DNA of 64,000 nucleotides from Lentzea cavernae (GCF_014653695.1 NZ_BNAR01000013.1:124001-188000); one strand, 5' to 3'; shown: positions 8,487 to 17,443, counted from the first letter of the stretch. Notes: a model not told the origin generated them from the sequence alone. Numbers and translations are program-made.

Positions 8487-8498
8487 CCTACTAGTAGG
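8487..8498. promoter_or_regulatory. 12-bp palindrome between divergent flavoprotein and trpF
   Basis: CCTACTAGTAGG is a perfect 12-bp palindrome lying 23 bases upstream of the flavoprotein start and 55 bases upstream of trpF. It is the only symmetric site in the 88-base divergent region and could be an operator. Confidence 0.35.
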
Positions 8499-8552
8499 AC
8501 CACGTGGCGCCGGGATGTGTGACTGTTAGCTGCGCGACATAGGATCGGTGGT

Positions 8553-9155
8553 GTGTTCGTGAAGCTGTGCGGTCTGCGCACCGAGTCCGATGTCGCCGTC
8601 GCCGTGGAAACCGGCGCGGACGCAGTGGGTTTCGTGCTCACCACCAGTCCCCGCCAGATCGACGTCGACCTGGCGAGCAGGCTCGTGGCGGAGGTGCCCG
8701 CGGACGTCCTCACGGTCGCCGTTGTGCGCGGTATCACGGCCGCCGAAGCGGGCGAGCTGGCGCTGAAGACCGGCGTACGCGCGTTGCAGCTGCACGGCGA
8801 CTATCCCCGCGAAGCCTTCGACGAACTGGCGGACCTGCCGTTCGATCTGGTCAGGGCGACCGCGCTCGGGCCGTCCACGGACGTGCGCACAGGGGCGTTC
8901 GGCGAGGAACTGCTGCTGATCGACTCCCCCGTCGCCGGGTCGGGCGAGCAGTGGGACATCACGCGGCTCGCCGAGAACCCGCCCACCGGCAGGTGGGTGC
9001 TGGCGGGCGGGCTGTCGCCGGAGACCGTGGCGGACGCGATCAGCGTCGCCGCGCCGTGGGGCGTGGACGTGTCCAGCGGCATCGAGTCAAGCCGCGGGGT
9101 CAAGGACCACGGCCGGATGCGCGAGTTCGTCGCCGCCGCCCGTCAGGCCGCCTGA
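8553..9155 (+). CDS. trpF: Phosphoribosylanthranilate isomerase
   Basis: 200 residues forming a short TIM barrel. F-V-K-L-C-G-L carries the catalytic Cys6, G-A-D-A-V-G-F-V is the strand-2 signature, A-L-Q-L-H-G-D follows, L-A-G-G-L-S-P is the phosphate site, and G-V-D-V-S-S-G-I-E-S ends with the catalytic Asp region. It converts N-(5-phosphoribosyl)anthranilate to CdRP in tryptophan synthesis. The start GTG 8553 has AGGA at 8541-8544. No other trp gene is nearby; in several actinomycetes PriA covers this step, so a solitary TrpF is of interest. It overlaps the convergent gene by 13 bases. Confidence 0.85.
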   Translation: MFVKLCGLRTESDVAVAVETGADAVGFVLTTSPRQIDVDLASRLVAEVPADVLTVAVVRGITAAEAGELALKTGVRALQLHGDYPREAFDELADLPFDLVRATALGPSTDVRTGAFGEELLLIDSPVAGSGEQWDITRLAENPPTGRWVLAGGLSPETVADAISVAAPWGVDVSSGIESSRGVKDHGRMREFVAAARQAA

Positions 9156-9505
9156 TACCCCGGGACGTCCTCCACCCGGTGGTAGACCGGCAGTCCGCGT
9201 TCGCGCGCGATCCGGACGTCCTCGTCCGCGCCGGTCGACTCGCCGGGGAGCCTGAGCACGGCCTCGCAGTGCTGGAGCAGGCGTTCCGCGGTCGGGTACA
9301 TGATCTCCGACGCGATCGGGTCGGTCGGCGCGCTTCCCCCGGCGCCGCGCAGCACCGGCAGCGCGACCCACTCGCCGATCATCGGCACGTGCCCGCTGCG
9401 GAAGAGCGGCCACGCGGCCTCCTCCAGTCGTTCGAGGTTGCGCGCCATCAGTGCGGGGTCGTCCCCGGTGCCCGAGCGGTAGGGCCCTGCGATCAGAATC
9501 AGCAT
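9143..9505 (-). CDS. DUF4406-like / nucleoside deoxyribosyltransferase-fold protein
   Basis: 120 residues beginning L-I-L-I-A-G-P-Y-R-S-G-T, the hallmark first strand of small nucleoside 2-deoxyribosyltransferase-like and DUF4406 proteins, followed by a central helix with M-I-G-E-W-V-A-L-P and a later L-R-L-P-G-E-S-T-G-A-D-E-D strand-loop. The start ATG 9505 lacks a strong ribosome-binding site. Divergent from the DeoR-type regulator with 48 bases between, and convergent with trpF. Function beyond nucleoside/nucleotide binding is not evident. Confidence 0.6.
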   Translation of the reverse strand: MLILIAGPYRSGTGDDPALMARNLERLEEAAWPLFRSGHVPMIGEWVALPVLRGAGGSAPTDPIASEIMYPTAERLLQHCEAVLRLPGESTGADEDVRIARERGLPVYHRVEDVPGYQAA

Positions 9506-9553
9506 GCCCCGACCATAATGTGCAAGACTCGGCAAAAACAAGGAGAAACGTGC

Positions 9554-10294
9554 ATGCTGGCTGCCCAACGCCGTGACCTGCTGCTCGAACGGCTGCGCAC
9601 CGACGGCCGGATCGTCGCCAAGGACCTCGCCGCCGAAGTCGGCATCTCCGAGGACACGATCCGTCGCGACCTGCGTGACATGGCGGCGGCGGGCCTCTGC
9701 CAACGCGTGTACGGCGGCGCACTGCCCGCATCCCCCGCCATCGCCGACTACGCCACGCGTCAGGGCGTGCAGGTCGATGGCAAGCAACGGGTCGCACGAG
9801 CGGCGGCCGCGTTGATCGAACCGGGCAGCACCGTGATCCTCGACGGCGGCACGACCACCCTCGCCGTCGTGCGCGCCCTACCGCTCGACCTGCACGCCAC
9901 GGTCGTCACGCACAGTCCGACGATCGCGAGCGCGTTGGAGGAGCACCGGGACGTGGACGTCTACGTCATCGGAGGCCGGCTCTTCAAGCACTCGATGGTC
10001 GCGTGCGGCGCCGCCGCCGTCGAGGCCGCACGAGGCGTGCACGCCGACCTCTTCTTCCTCGGCGTCACGGGCGTGCACCCCGAAGCAGGCCTCACGACCG
10101 GCGACGCGGACGAGGCCGCCATGAAGCGTGCGCTCGCCCACCAGGCCGCGGACACCTACGTGCTGGCCAGCTCGGAGAAGATCGGCACGGCGTCGCGGTT
10201 CACCGTGCTGCCGTTCGCCGAGGTCGCCGGGGTGATCACGGACGCGGACAACGAGACCGTGCGCACCCTGGAGGTGCCGGTGATCAGGTGCTGA
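9554..10294 (+). CDS. DeoR-family transcriptional regulator
   Basis: 246 residues. The N-terminal winged helix has R-R-D-L-L-L-E-R-L, V-G-I-S-E-D-T-I-R-R-D-L and Y-G-G-A, and the C-terminal DeoR sensor domain has D-G-G-T-T-T-L, G-G-R-L-F and F-L-G-V-T-G, where sugar phosphates usually bind. AAGGAG lies 8 bases before ATG 9554. The divergent DUF4406-like gene is the only close candidate target. The ligand is unknown. Confidence 0.85.
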   Translation: MLAAQRRDLLLERLRTDGRIVAKDLAAEVGISEDTIRRDLRDMAAAGLCQRVYGGALPASPAIADYATRQGVQVDGKQRVARAAAALIEPGSTVILDGGTTTLAVVRALPLDLHATVVTHSPTIASALEEHRDVDVYVIGGRLFKHSMVACGAAAVEAARGVHADLFFLGVTGVHPEAGLTTGDADEAAMKRALAHQAADTYVLASSEKIGTASRFTVLPFAEVAGVITDADNETVRTLEVPVIRC

Positions 10295-11348
10295 TCCGCA
10301 GATAACCCTTGGGAGAGCCGTACTCGCGGCCGCACTCGGTCAGCGCCAGCACGCCGTGCCCCTCGACGTCGCCCTCGAAGTAGCGCGGGTTCACCGACAG
10401 CTCTTCGGCCACGTCGGTGGTCCAGTTGTCCTCCTCGTCCTCGTCGTCGGACTCGAACACGTCGTAGTGGCGGACGACCTCGCCCTGCTCCGCGATGCAC
10501 CAGGCCTTCCAGCCGTCACCGCAACTCTCGCCGTAGTAGTGCGCCTCACCGAAGACGGCGCTCAGCGCGGCGCAGATCTCCGGCACCGAACGGGTTCCGT
10601 GCGCGAACGGCTCGCCGAACACCAGGGTCCAGCCGTCCCACGAGCCCGTCACGTACACCCTGGCGCACCGCACGTGCTCGCCGTCCCTGGAAGTCGCGTG
10701 GTGGTCGTTGTTCCAGGCCTCACCGCCCAGCACCTTCGTCACCGGCACCGGGTCCCGCAGGCCGCAGACCCCGAGCACGGCCGCCTGGTCGTCGGTCCTG
10801 ATCGCGTACCAGCCGCCGCAGAGGTGCATCTCGTCGACGTCGTACACCTCGTCCTCGATCTTGTACCGGATGAACCGGTCGACCACCTCGCGGTCCTCCG
10901 GCGAGAACGCGTCGGGGCCGGCGACCTCGGCGATGCCGACCAACGCGCCCCGGCGCAGCGCTCCTTTGGCCGTGCGGCGGGTTTCCCGCAGCAGCGGCAA
11001 CACGTCCGGGCCCATGGTCGCGAACGCCCACAACGCTTCCCGTTGCACGTAATAGTCCTCGTCGGCGAGCAGCGGCAGCAGTTCGGCGGCGCGTTCCAGC
11101 GCCTCCTCGCCGCGGAACGTGCTCGCGGCCACCCGGCGCACCCCGTCGTGCGGGTGGCTCAGCAGACCGGGGTAGAGCTCAGTCGCGTTCACCAGGGAGA
11201 ACACCCGGTAGGCCTGGCGGTCCCCGGAGGTGGTGATCAGGTCCACGAGCTGACCGAACGTGGAGATCTCCCGCTCCCGCGCGAAGTCCTCCACCTCGCG
11301 CTTCCAGCGGTCGTCGTCCATGCGGTCGAGCAGGGCCCGGATCTCCAT
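10284..11348 (-). CDS. HEAT-repeat-containing protein
   Basis: 354 residues. Residues about 60-160 show helical repeats typical of HEAT/PBS-lyase proteins (L-S-H-P-H-D-G-V-R-R-V-A-A-S, L-L-A-D-E-D-Y-Y-V-Q-R-E-A-L-W-A-F). The second half (about 180-354) is beta-rich and Trp-rich, with W-D-G-W-T-L-V-F-G-E-P-F and an acidic D-D-E-D-E-E-D stretch, and is of unknown fold. HEAT repeats mediate protein binding. The start ATG 11348 has no clear ribosome-binding site. It ends 10 bases inside the convergent DeoR gene. Confidence 0.6.
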   Translation of the reverse strand: MEIRALLDRMDDDRWKREVEDFAREREISTFGQLVDLITTSGDRQAYRVFSLVNATELYPGLLSHPHDGVRRVAASTFRGEEALERAAELLPLLADEDYYVQREALWAFATMGPDVLPLLRETRRTAKGALRRGALVGIAEVAGPDAFSPEDREVVDRFIRYKIEDEVYDVDEMHLCGGWYAIRTDDQAAVLGVCGLRDPVPVTKVLGGEAWNNDHHATSRDGEHVRCARVYVTGSWDGWTLVFGEPFAHGTRSVPEICAALSAVFGEAHYYGESCGDGWKAWCIAEQGEVVRHYDVFESDDEDEEDNWTTDVAEELSVNPRYFEGDVEGHGVLALTECGREYGSPKGYLRIST

Positions 11349-11444
11349 GGCGGCGCACCCTATCGTCCGTCCGAAGTGGACTCCCCGTTCCTCCGTACGG
11401 CCCAGACCTTGACGCGGGGCGGCCCAGCGACCACGCTGCGAATC

Positions 11445-12758
11445 GTGACGAGCCTGGCTGAGCAGCACGTCAAACCGGCGGTGCGCTGGAGCATCGGCCA
11501 CGCCCTGCCGCGTGCCGTGCTGCGCCTCGCCGCCCGCCGCGGCGACCTGCAGGGCCGCATCACCGTCGAGGCCTCCACCGGCGCCGACCTGACGGCCCTG
11601 TTCGACGAAATCCGCTCCCGCGGCCCGCTCGCCCCCACGAGGATCGGCCACACCACGACCCGGCACGAGGTCGTGAAGGCGGTCCTGTCCGACGACGCGT
11701 TCGTGACGGCCCGCCCGCGCTTCGGCGCCGGCATCCTCGGCAAACTCGCCGCGTGGTCGTCCACCGACGTCATGCACCCGGTCCAGCCCCCGTCGCTGCT
11801 GGCCGTCGAACCGCCCGCGCACACCCGCTACCGCAAGCTCGTCACCCGCGTCTTCACCGCCCGCGCCGTCGAACAACTGCGCGTCCGCACCCAGGAGATC
11901 GCCGACGACCTGCTCGACGGCCTCGACCCCGCCGACCCGGTCGACCTGATCGAGACCTACTGCGGCCTGCTCCCGGTCACCGTGATCAGCGAGATCCTCG
12001 GCGTACCACCACAAGAGCGTTCCACCGTCCTGGCCCTGGGCTCGGCCGCGGCACCATCGTTGGACCTGGGCCTGTCCTGGCGCGTGTTCCGCGACGTCGA
12101 AACGGGCCTGAACTCGTTCGACGACTGGCTCTCCCGCCACCTCGACGCCCTGCGCGCCACCCCCGGCGACAACCTCCTGAGCCGCCTGATCACCGCCCGG
12201 GAAGACGGCGAGGGCCTCACCGAGCGCGAACTGAAGGCCACCGCCGGCCTCGTCCTGGCCGCCGGCTTCGAGACCACCGTCAACCTCCTCGGCAACGGCA
12301 TCTCGTTGCTCAGCAAGCACCCCGAACAACTCGAAGCGCTCCGCGCAGACCCTTCGCTGTGGGGCAACGCCGCGGACGAGGTGCTGCGACACGACCCGCC
12401 CGTCCTGCTCACCGGCCGCATGTGCGCCCGCGACACCACCGTCGCCGGAGTGCCCATCAGGCGCGGCCAGCTCGTCACGACGGTCCTCGCCGGCGCCAAC
12501 CGCGACCCGTCCGTCTTCGAGAACCCGTCGGCGTTCGACGTCAGCCGTCCGAACGCCCGCGACCACGTCTCGTTCGGCGCCGGCCGCCACTACTGCCTGG
12601 GCGCCCAGCTCGCGCGCATGGAAGGCGAGATCGGCCTGCGCACGATCTTCGACCGCTTCCCGGACCTCGCCCCGCTGCCGGGCGCACGCCGCCGCGCGAC
12701 CCGCATCCTGCGCGGCTTCGAACGCCTTCCGGCCAGCCTCACTAGACTCGGCGGGTGA
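11445..12758 (+). CDS. Cytochrome P450 with membrane-proximal N-terminus
   Basis: 437 residues with all P450 landmarks: I-helix A-G-F-E-T-T, K-helix E-V-L-R, and the haem loop F-G-A-G-R-H-Y-C-L-G with Cys384 as thiolate ligand. The I-helix has Glu where many P450s have Asp; both occur. GTG 11445 is the likely start, since the frame upstream is a shadow of the HEAT gene. There is no strong ribosome-binding site. It is coupled (GTGA) to a TetR gene and followed by a Rieske oxygenase, so the three may serve one oxidative pathway. The redox partner is not encoded next to it. Confidence 0.85.
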   Translation: MTSLAEQHVKPAVRWSIGHALPRAVLRLAARRGDLQGRITVEASTGADLTALFDEIRSRGPLAPTRIGHTTTRHEVVKAVLSDDAFVTARPRFGAGILGKLAAWSSTDVMHPVQPPSLLAVEPPAHTRYRKLVTRVFTARAVEQLRVRTQEIADDLLDGLDPADPVDLIETYCGLLPVTVISEILGVPPQERSTVLALGSAAAPSLDLGLSWRVFRDVETGLNSFDDWLSRHLDALRATPGDNLLSRLITAREDGEGLTERELKATAGLVLAAGFETTVNLLGNGISLLSKHPEQLEALRADPSLWGNAADEVLRHDPPVLLTGRMCARDTTVAGVPIRRGQLVTTVLAGANRDPSVFENPSAFDVSRPNARDHVSFGAGRHYCLGAQLARMEGEIGLRTIFDRFPDLAPLPGARRRATRILRGFERLPASLTRLGG

Positions 12759-13309
12759 GCACAGACTCCGCCGGACGCATCCTCGACGCCGTCCTCACCC
12801 TGTTGTCGCGGCACGGCATCGGCGGCGTCAGCATGCGCGCCGTGGCGCGGGAGGCCGGCGTCGCCCTCGGCCTCGTCAACTACCACTTCGACGACAAGAC
12901 GAGCCTGATCTGCGCGGCCCTGCGCCGCATCGAGGACCAGGACATCGCCCTGGTGGAGCCGGATCCCGCCCTGCCGCCGGAAGAACGCCTGCGGGTCGCG
13001 CTGCGACGGGTGGCCGCCCCGGAGTTCCTGACGACCGAGTACCTGTCGCTGCGCCTGCAGCTCTGGTCGCTCGCGCAGGCAGGCGAGGAGTTCGAACGCA
13101 TCAACACCGAGGCGCAGGGCCGTTACCGCGCCGGACTGGCACGGCTGATCCGCGCGGCACGACCGGAACTGTCCCGGCACGAGTGCGCGAAGCGGGCGGC
13201 GGACGTCGACGTGATCCAGAACGGCATGTGGCTCACCGCGCTGCTCGGGCTCGACCGCTCCTCCCTGCGCCGCGCCGTCAAGCTGTGCGAGGACATCGCA
13301 CTGTCTTGA
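12755..13309 (+). CDS. TetR-family regulator
   Basis: 184 residues. The N-terminal helix-turn-helix is clear (I-L-D-A-V-L-T-L-L, V-S-M-R-A-V-A-R-E-A-G-V, L-V-N-Y-H-F-D-D-K). The C-terminal part resembles the BetI-like ligand-binding fold (W-L-T-A-L-L-G-L-D-R). The BetI likeness fits the following Rieske gene, which resembles glycine betaine/carnitine demethylases. Starts with GTG overlapping the P450 stop. A 16-bp palindrome lies over its stop codon and just before the Rieske gene. Confidence 0.85.
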   Translation: MSTDSAGRILDAVLTLLSRHGIGGVSMRAVAREAGVALGLVNYHFDDKTSLICAALRRIEDQDIALVEPDPALPPEERLRVALRRVAAPEFLTTEYLSLRLQLWSLAQAGEEFERINTEAQGRYRAGLARLIRAARPELSRHECAKRAADVDVIQNGMWLTALLGLDRSSLRRAVKLCEDIALS

Positions 13310-13321
13310 ACGATCGTTCAA
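13306..13321. promoter_or_regulatory. 16-bp perfect palindromic operator
   Basis: TTGAACGATCGTTCAA is a perfect palindrome. It contains the TetR gene's stop codon (13307-13309) and ends 20 bases before the Rieske oxygenase ATG. Position and form fit a TetR-family operator that lets the upstream regulator repress the oxygenase separately from its own transcript. Confidence 0.6.
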
Positions 13322-13341
13322 TCCGCTCTACCTTGGGGTAC

Positions 13342-14472
13342 ATGAAGGTCACGGCGGAGGACGTTCATCGCATCGCCACCGGCTACCACCCCGATCCCGC
13401 GCGCTCGATGTCACTGCGCGCCGAGGCGTACGTCGACCCCCTGTGGTCCGCCTTCGAGGACCGCGCCGTCTTCTCCCGCTCGTGGCAATGGATCTGCCAC
13501 GTCTCCCAGCTGTCCGGCCCCGGCGGCTACGTCGCCTCCACGGTCGCCGGCATGCCGATCGTGGTCGTGCGCGACCGGACCGGCGTCCTCCGCGCGTTCT
13601 ACAACGTGTGCAAGCACCGCGCGCACGAACTCCTGACCGGTTCCGGCGTCACACGCAACATCGTCTGCCCGTACCACGCGTGGACGTACGACCTGAACGG
13701 CGATTTGAAGGCCGCACGGCGCGCCGACCGCATGGAGACCTTCGACAAGTCGTCCATCTGCCTCGACCAGGTGCAGGTCGAGGAGTTCGGCGGCTTCGTC
13801 TACGTCAACCTCGACCCGACCGCCGCGACACTCGCGGTGCAAGCCCCGGACCTGGCCGCGGAGATCGACTTCTGGGCCCCCGACGTGGCTTCGCTCCAGC
13901 ACGCCCGCAGGCTCACCTACACGATCGACTCCAACTGGAAGAACGTCGTCGACAACTTCCTGGAGTGCTACCACTGCCACATCGCGCACCCGGAGTTCGT
14001 GGACCTCGTCGACATGGGCACCTACGACGTGAAGACCCACGGCATCTGGTCGAGCCACTTCGCCGAAGCGGGCAAACAGGCGAACAGCGCCTACGACGTC
14101 TCCGGCGCAACGGTGAACCAACACGCCGTGTGGTGGCTGTGGCCCAACACGTGCCTGCTGCGCTACCCCGGCCGTTCCAACTTCATGGTGCTGCAGATCC
14201 TCCCGGACGGCCCGGAACGCACGCACGAGACGTGGGACTTCTACTTCGAGACCACCGACCTGACCGCCGCGGAGCTCGACGGCGTCCGGTACGTCGACGA
14301 GGTGTTGCAGCAGCAGGACATCCGCATCGTGGAGAGCGTGCAGCGCGGCATGCGCACGCCGGCGTTCGACCAGGGGCGGATCGTCTACGACCCGGCGGGC
14401 ACCGGGTTGTCGGAGCACGGCGTGCACCACTTCCACGGCCTGCTGCTGGAGGCCTACCGCGCGGCTCTGTGA
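13342..14472 (+). CDS. Rieske non-haem iron oxygenase, alpha subunit (GbcA/CntA-like)
   Basis: 376 residues. The Rieske [2Fe-2S] ligands are seen in C-K-H-R-A-H and C-P-Y-H-A-W, and the mononuclear iron site in E-C-Y-H-C-H-I-A-H-P-E-F with a downstream acidic ligand. The short, alpha-subunit-only form resembles GbcA (glycine betaine), carnitine and stachydrine demethylases. These need a ferredoxin reductase, which is not adjacent. The neighbouring BetI-like TetR agrees with a quaternary-amine substrate, but this remains inference. Confidence 0.8.
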   Translation: MKVTAEDVHRIATGYHPDPARSMSLRAEAYVDPLWSAFEDRAVFSRSWQWICHVSQLSGPGGYVASTVAGMPIVVVRDRTGVLRAFYNVCKHRAHELLTGSGVTRNIVCPYHAWTYDLNGDLKAARRADRMETFDKSSICLDQVQVEEFGGFVYVNLDPTAATLAVQAPDLAAEIDFWAPDVASLQHARRLTYTIDSNWKNVVDNFLECYHCHIAHPEFVDLVDMGTYDVKTHGIWSSHFAEAGKQANSAYDVSGATVNQHAVWWLWPNTCLLRYPGRSNFMVLQILPDGPERTHETWDFYFETTDLTAAELDGVRYVDEVLQQQDIRIVESVQRGMRTPAFDQGRIVYDPAGTGLSEHGVHHFHGLLLEAYRAAL

Positions 14473-14540
14473 CGGACCGGCCAGTAATGGCCGGTCCCCT
14501 GGCCTGGTCCTCCCACCTGGCCCGACACCACGATCAAGCC

Positions 14541-15581
14541 ATGATCCGCACACTCGCCACCGCCGTCCTCGTGATGGCGCTGTCCAGTCCCCAGGCCCGA
14601 GCCGACGACGCACCACCCCACCTGGCCGACGGTTTCGGCCTCACCGTCACGAACCAGCCGAGGTGGGTCGACGAGACCCGCCGCACGTTCGTCTTCAGCG
14701 TGTCCACGAACCAGGTCCCGGCCCCGACCCTGCTGCCGGGCCAGGAACCCGGCCGGCACGCCGTCGTCGTCACCCTGCCCGAGGACTACGGCCGCACCTC
14801 CGACCGCCACCCCGTCCAGTACTACCTGCACGGGCACCCCGACCGCCCCGACTCGCAGTGGAACCAGCGGGTCGTGGAGAAGGCGACCGCGGGCACCGGC
14901 CTGATCACCGTGCAGCCCAACGGAAGTGGTCGCGGCTGGTACTCGAACTGGGTCAACCCCGGTGCCGCGGGCCCGCAGAACTGGGAGACGTTCCACCTCG
15001 AGCAGGTGATCCCGTTCGTGGACGCCAACCTGCGCACCAAGGCGAGCAGGGCGGACAGGGCGATCGTCGGGCACTCGATGGGCGGCTTCGGCGCGTTCCA
15101 CTACGCCGAGCACCGGCCGGACCTGTTCAGCCACGTCGGCAGCTTCTCCGGTGGTCTCGACCTGCGGAACTCCGAGGTGCGAGCAGCGATCACCACGACC
15201 TTGGTCAACCCGGCGAGCGGCACGCCGACGGTGAACGCCGACGCCGTGTTCGGGTCGCCGTTCTGGCCGTTCGACGGGGTCTGGAACGCCCAGAGCCCGG
15301 CTCACAACGTCGGGAGGCTCCGGGGCATGGGTGTGGCCCTGTACACGGGCAACGGCGGTGATCTGACGGTCAACCCGGTCCAGGCCGTGCTGGAGAACCG
15401 GGCGCGCGAAACGGCGCTGGTCACGGCGGCGAACCTCCGGGCGGAGGGCATCGGGTTCCACTTCTCCGACTACGGCGACGGCAGCGGGTGGGCGCCGGGG
15501 TGCACCGGCAAGCACGCCGACGAGGCGTGCGTGCAGGCCGACATGAACCACTTCGTCCGGCTCGTCACGGGACACGCCTGA
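14541..15581 (+). CDS. Secreted esterase, antigen-85/Esterase-D-like fold
   Basis: 346 residues with a signal peptide (T-A-V-L-V-M-A-L-S-S-P-Q-A-R-A). The alpha/beta-hydrolase core has Y-Y-L-H-G-H-P near the oxyanion hole and the nucleophile elbow G-H-S-M-G-G-F-G, typical of the PF00756 putative esterase family, which includes antigen 85 and feruloyl esterases. Two C-terminal Cys pairs (P-G-C-T-G-K and E-A-C-V-Q) suggest an extracellular disulfide. The ribosome-binding site is weak. Followed by a secreted protease on the same strand. Confidence 0.8.
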   Translation: MIRTLATAVLVMALSSPQARADDAPPHLADGFGLTVTNQPRWVDETRRTFVFSVSTNQVPAPTLLPGQEPGRHAVVVTLPEDYGRTSDRHPVQYYLHGHPDRPDSQWNQRVVEKATAGTGLITVQPNGSGRGWYSNWVNPGAAGPQNWETFHLEQVIPFVDANLRTKASRADRAIVGHSMGGFGAFHYAEHRPDLFSHVGSFSGGLDLRNSEVRAAITTTLVNPASGTPTVNADAVFGSPFWPFDGVWNAQSPAHNVGRLRGMGVALYTGNGGDLTVNPVQAVLENRARETALVTAANLRAEGIGFHFSDYGDGSGWAPGCTGKHADEACVQADMNHFVRLVTGHA

Positions 15582-15677
15582 CGTGCGACGTTCGTAGTGA
15601 GCCGAACGGGGCATTTCCGGTTGGAAGCGTCCCGAATCCCGCGAGAGCTCCTCTAATGAGTCTGACGGGCCCCTGCA

Positions 15678-15696
15678 CCCGCGCGACGTGCGCGGG
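15678..15696. other. Leader hairpin upstream of the subtilase
   Basis: A 7-bp stem, CCCGCGC and GCGCGGG, with a GACGT loop, 29 bases before the protease GTG. It may terminate the esterase transcript weakly or act in the 5' leader of the protease mRNA. In such GC-rich DNA it could also be chance. Confidence 0.3.
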
Positions 15697-15724
15697 CGAC
15701 GCCCGCTTAGGAGTTGGAGGAATC

Positions 15725-17443
15725 GTGTTCCTGGGTTCACGATCACGCCTTCGTGCCGCGGTCATCGCCGCAGCCGTGGGCGCCGGTGTGCTGGCGGCGG
15801 CCACCCCCGCCGCGGCAGCGCCTGCCGCAGGTACGCGTAGTTATCTGGTCATCACGGCGCCCGGTGACACCGCCGGTGCCAAGACGGCCGTGGGCAGCAA
15901 CGGGGGCACCGTGTGGTCGAGTTACGACGCCATCGGTGTCGTCGTCGCCCACTCCGGTGCCGCCGACTTCGCCGCGAAGATGCGGACCACCGCCGGTGTG
16001 CAGAAGGTGGGTGCCACTCGGACGAGTGACATCCCCGCCGAGGCGGCGAACCCGGCGATTCCCGCCTCGCCGTCACAGGCCACGCCGGCGAGCGGTGAGC
16101 CGTTGCGCACGGACATGACGCAGATCGGCGCTGACAGGGCGTGGGCGGTCAACCAGGGGTCTTCCAGTGTCACGGTCGGTGTGCTCGACACGGGCGTGGA
16201 CGACCAGCACGCCGACCTCAAGCCGAACTTCGACGCCGCCAACTCCGCGTCTTGTGCCTACGGCAAGCTCGACACGCGCACGGGTTCGTGGCGTGACACC
16301 GGCTCGCACGGCACGCACGTCGCGGGCACGATCGCGGCGGCGAAGAACAACTCCGGCATGGTCGGTGTGGCTCCCGGCGTCAAGATCGCGAGTGTTCGCA
16401 TCGCGGAGAAGCCGAGCGGGTTGTTCTTCCCGGAGAACACCATCTGCGCCATGGTCTTCTCCGGCGACCGCGGCTTCGAGGTGACCAACAACAGCTACTA
16501 CACCGACCCGTGGCTGTTCAACTGCCCGGACAACGCCGACCAGGACGCGATCCTCGAAGGCGTGAAGCGCGCGGTGGCCTACGCCGAGGGCAAGGGCGTG
16601 CTCAACGTCGCCGCGGCGGGCAACGAGAACTACAACCTCGCGGCCAAGACCCGTGACACGACCAGCCCGAACGATTCCACCACCACGACGCGCACCATCA
16701 CCAACGCCTGCCTGAGCGTGCCGACCGAGGTCTCCGGCGTGGTCAGCGTCGCGTCGATCAGCTCGAACAACGCCAAGTCGTCGTTCTCGAACTTCGGCAC
16801 CGACAAGATCCACGTCGCGGCGCCCGGTGACAGCGTCTACTCCACGGTCCCCGGCGGCCGCTACAGCTCCATGTCCGGCACGTCGATGGCCTCGCCGCAC
16901 GTCGCGGGTGTCGCCGCGCTGCTCAAGTCGGCCAACCCCACGGCCACCCCGGCCCAGCTCCGCACTCTGCTCGCGACCCAGGCGGACGACCTGAGCTGCA
17001 CCGACAGCCGGTGCAGCGGCACCACGGCGAAGAACAACTTCTTCGGTGAGGGCCGCGTCGACGCCTTCGCCGCGGTCGACACCGGCACGCCTCCCGGCGG
17101 CGGCTCGTTCGAGAACACCGCCGACGTGACCATCCCGGACGCCGGCGCGGCCATCAGCAGCTCCATCGCGGTCTCCGGCGTCACCGGCAACGCCCCGGCG
17201 ACGCTGAAGGTCGACGTCAACATCGTGCACACCTACCGCGGCGACCTGGTCATCGACCTGATCGCCCCGGACGGCACGGCGTACCGGCTGAAGGCCTCCA
17301 ACGGCGACTCGGCCGACAACGTCGTGGCGACCTACACGGTCAACGCGTCCAGCGAGGTCGCCAACGGCACGTGGAAGCTCCAGGTCCAGGACGTGGCACG
17401 GCAGGACACCGGCTACATCAACTCCTGGAAGCTCACGTTCTGA
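15725..17443 (+). CDS. Secreted S8 subtilase with C-terminal P domain
   Basis: 572 residues: signal peptide (A-A-V-I-A-A-A-V-G-A-G-V-L-A-A-A-T-P-A-A-A-A), an I9-like propeptide region (about 40-110), a subtilisin domain with D155 in V-L-D-T-G-V-D, H195 in S-H-G-T-H-V-A-G and S387 in S-G-T-S-M-A-S-P-H, and a C-terminal proprotein-convertase P domain (about 460-572) with the H-T-Y-R-G-D-L-V-I-D-L signature. GTG 15725 has GGAGG at 15716-15720. An exported, self-processed protease for protein degradation or zymogen activation; paired cysteines flank the catalytic core. Confidence 0.9.
   Translation: MFLGSRSRLRAAVIAAAVGAGVLAAATPAAAAPAAGTRSYLVITAPGDTAGAKTAVGSNGGTVWSSYDAIGVVVAHSGAADFAAKMRTTAGVQKVGATRTSDIPAEAANPAIPASPSQATPASGEPLRTDMTQIGADRAWAVNQGSSSVTVGVLDTGVDDQHADLKPNFDAANSASCAYGKLDTRTGSWRDTGSHGTHVAGTIAAAKNNSGMVGVAPGVKIASVRIAEKPSGLFFPENTICAMVFSGDRGFEVTNNSYYTDPWLFNCPDNADQDAILEGVKRAVAYAEGKGVLNVAAAGNENYNLAAKTRDTTSPNDSTTTTRTITNACLSVPTEVSGVVSVASISSNNAKSSFSNFGTDKIHVAAPGDSVYSTVPGGRYSSMSGTSMASPHVAGVAALLKSANPTATPAQLRTLLATQADDLSCTDSRCSGTTAKNNFFGEGRVDAFAAVDTGTPPGGGSFENTADVTIPDAGAAISSSIAVSGVTGNAPATLKVDVNIVHTYRGDLVIDLIAPDGTAYRLKASNGDSADNVVATYTVNASSEVANGTWKLQVQDVARQDTGYINSWKLTF

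Noticed and set aside
9143..9787. 214-codon version of the DUF4406-like protein
   Set aside because: The extra N-terminal part lies opposite the DeoR helix-turn-helix and has shadow composition; the I-A-G-P-Y start motif requires the ATG at 9505.
15678..15696. Leader hairpin before the subtilase as a riboswitch
   Set aside because: A single 7-bp GC stem with no conserved riboswitch core; kept only as a low-confidence structural note.
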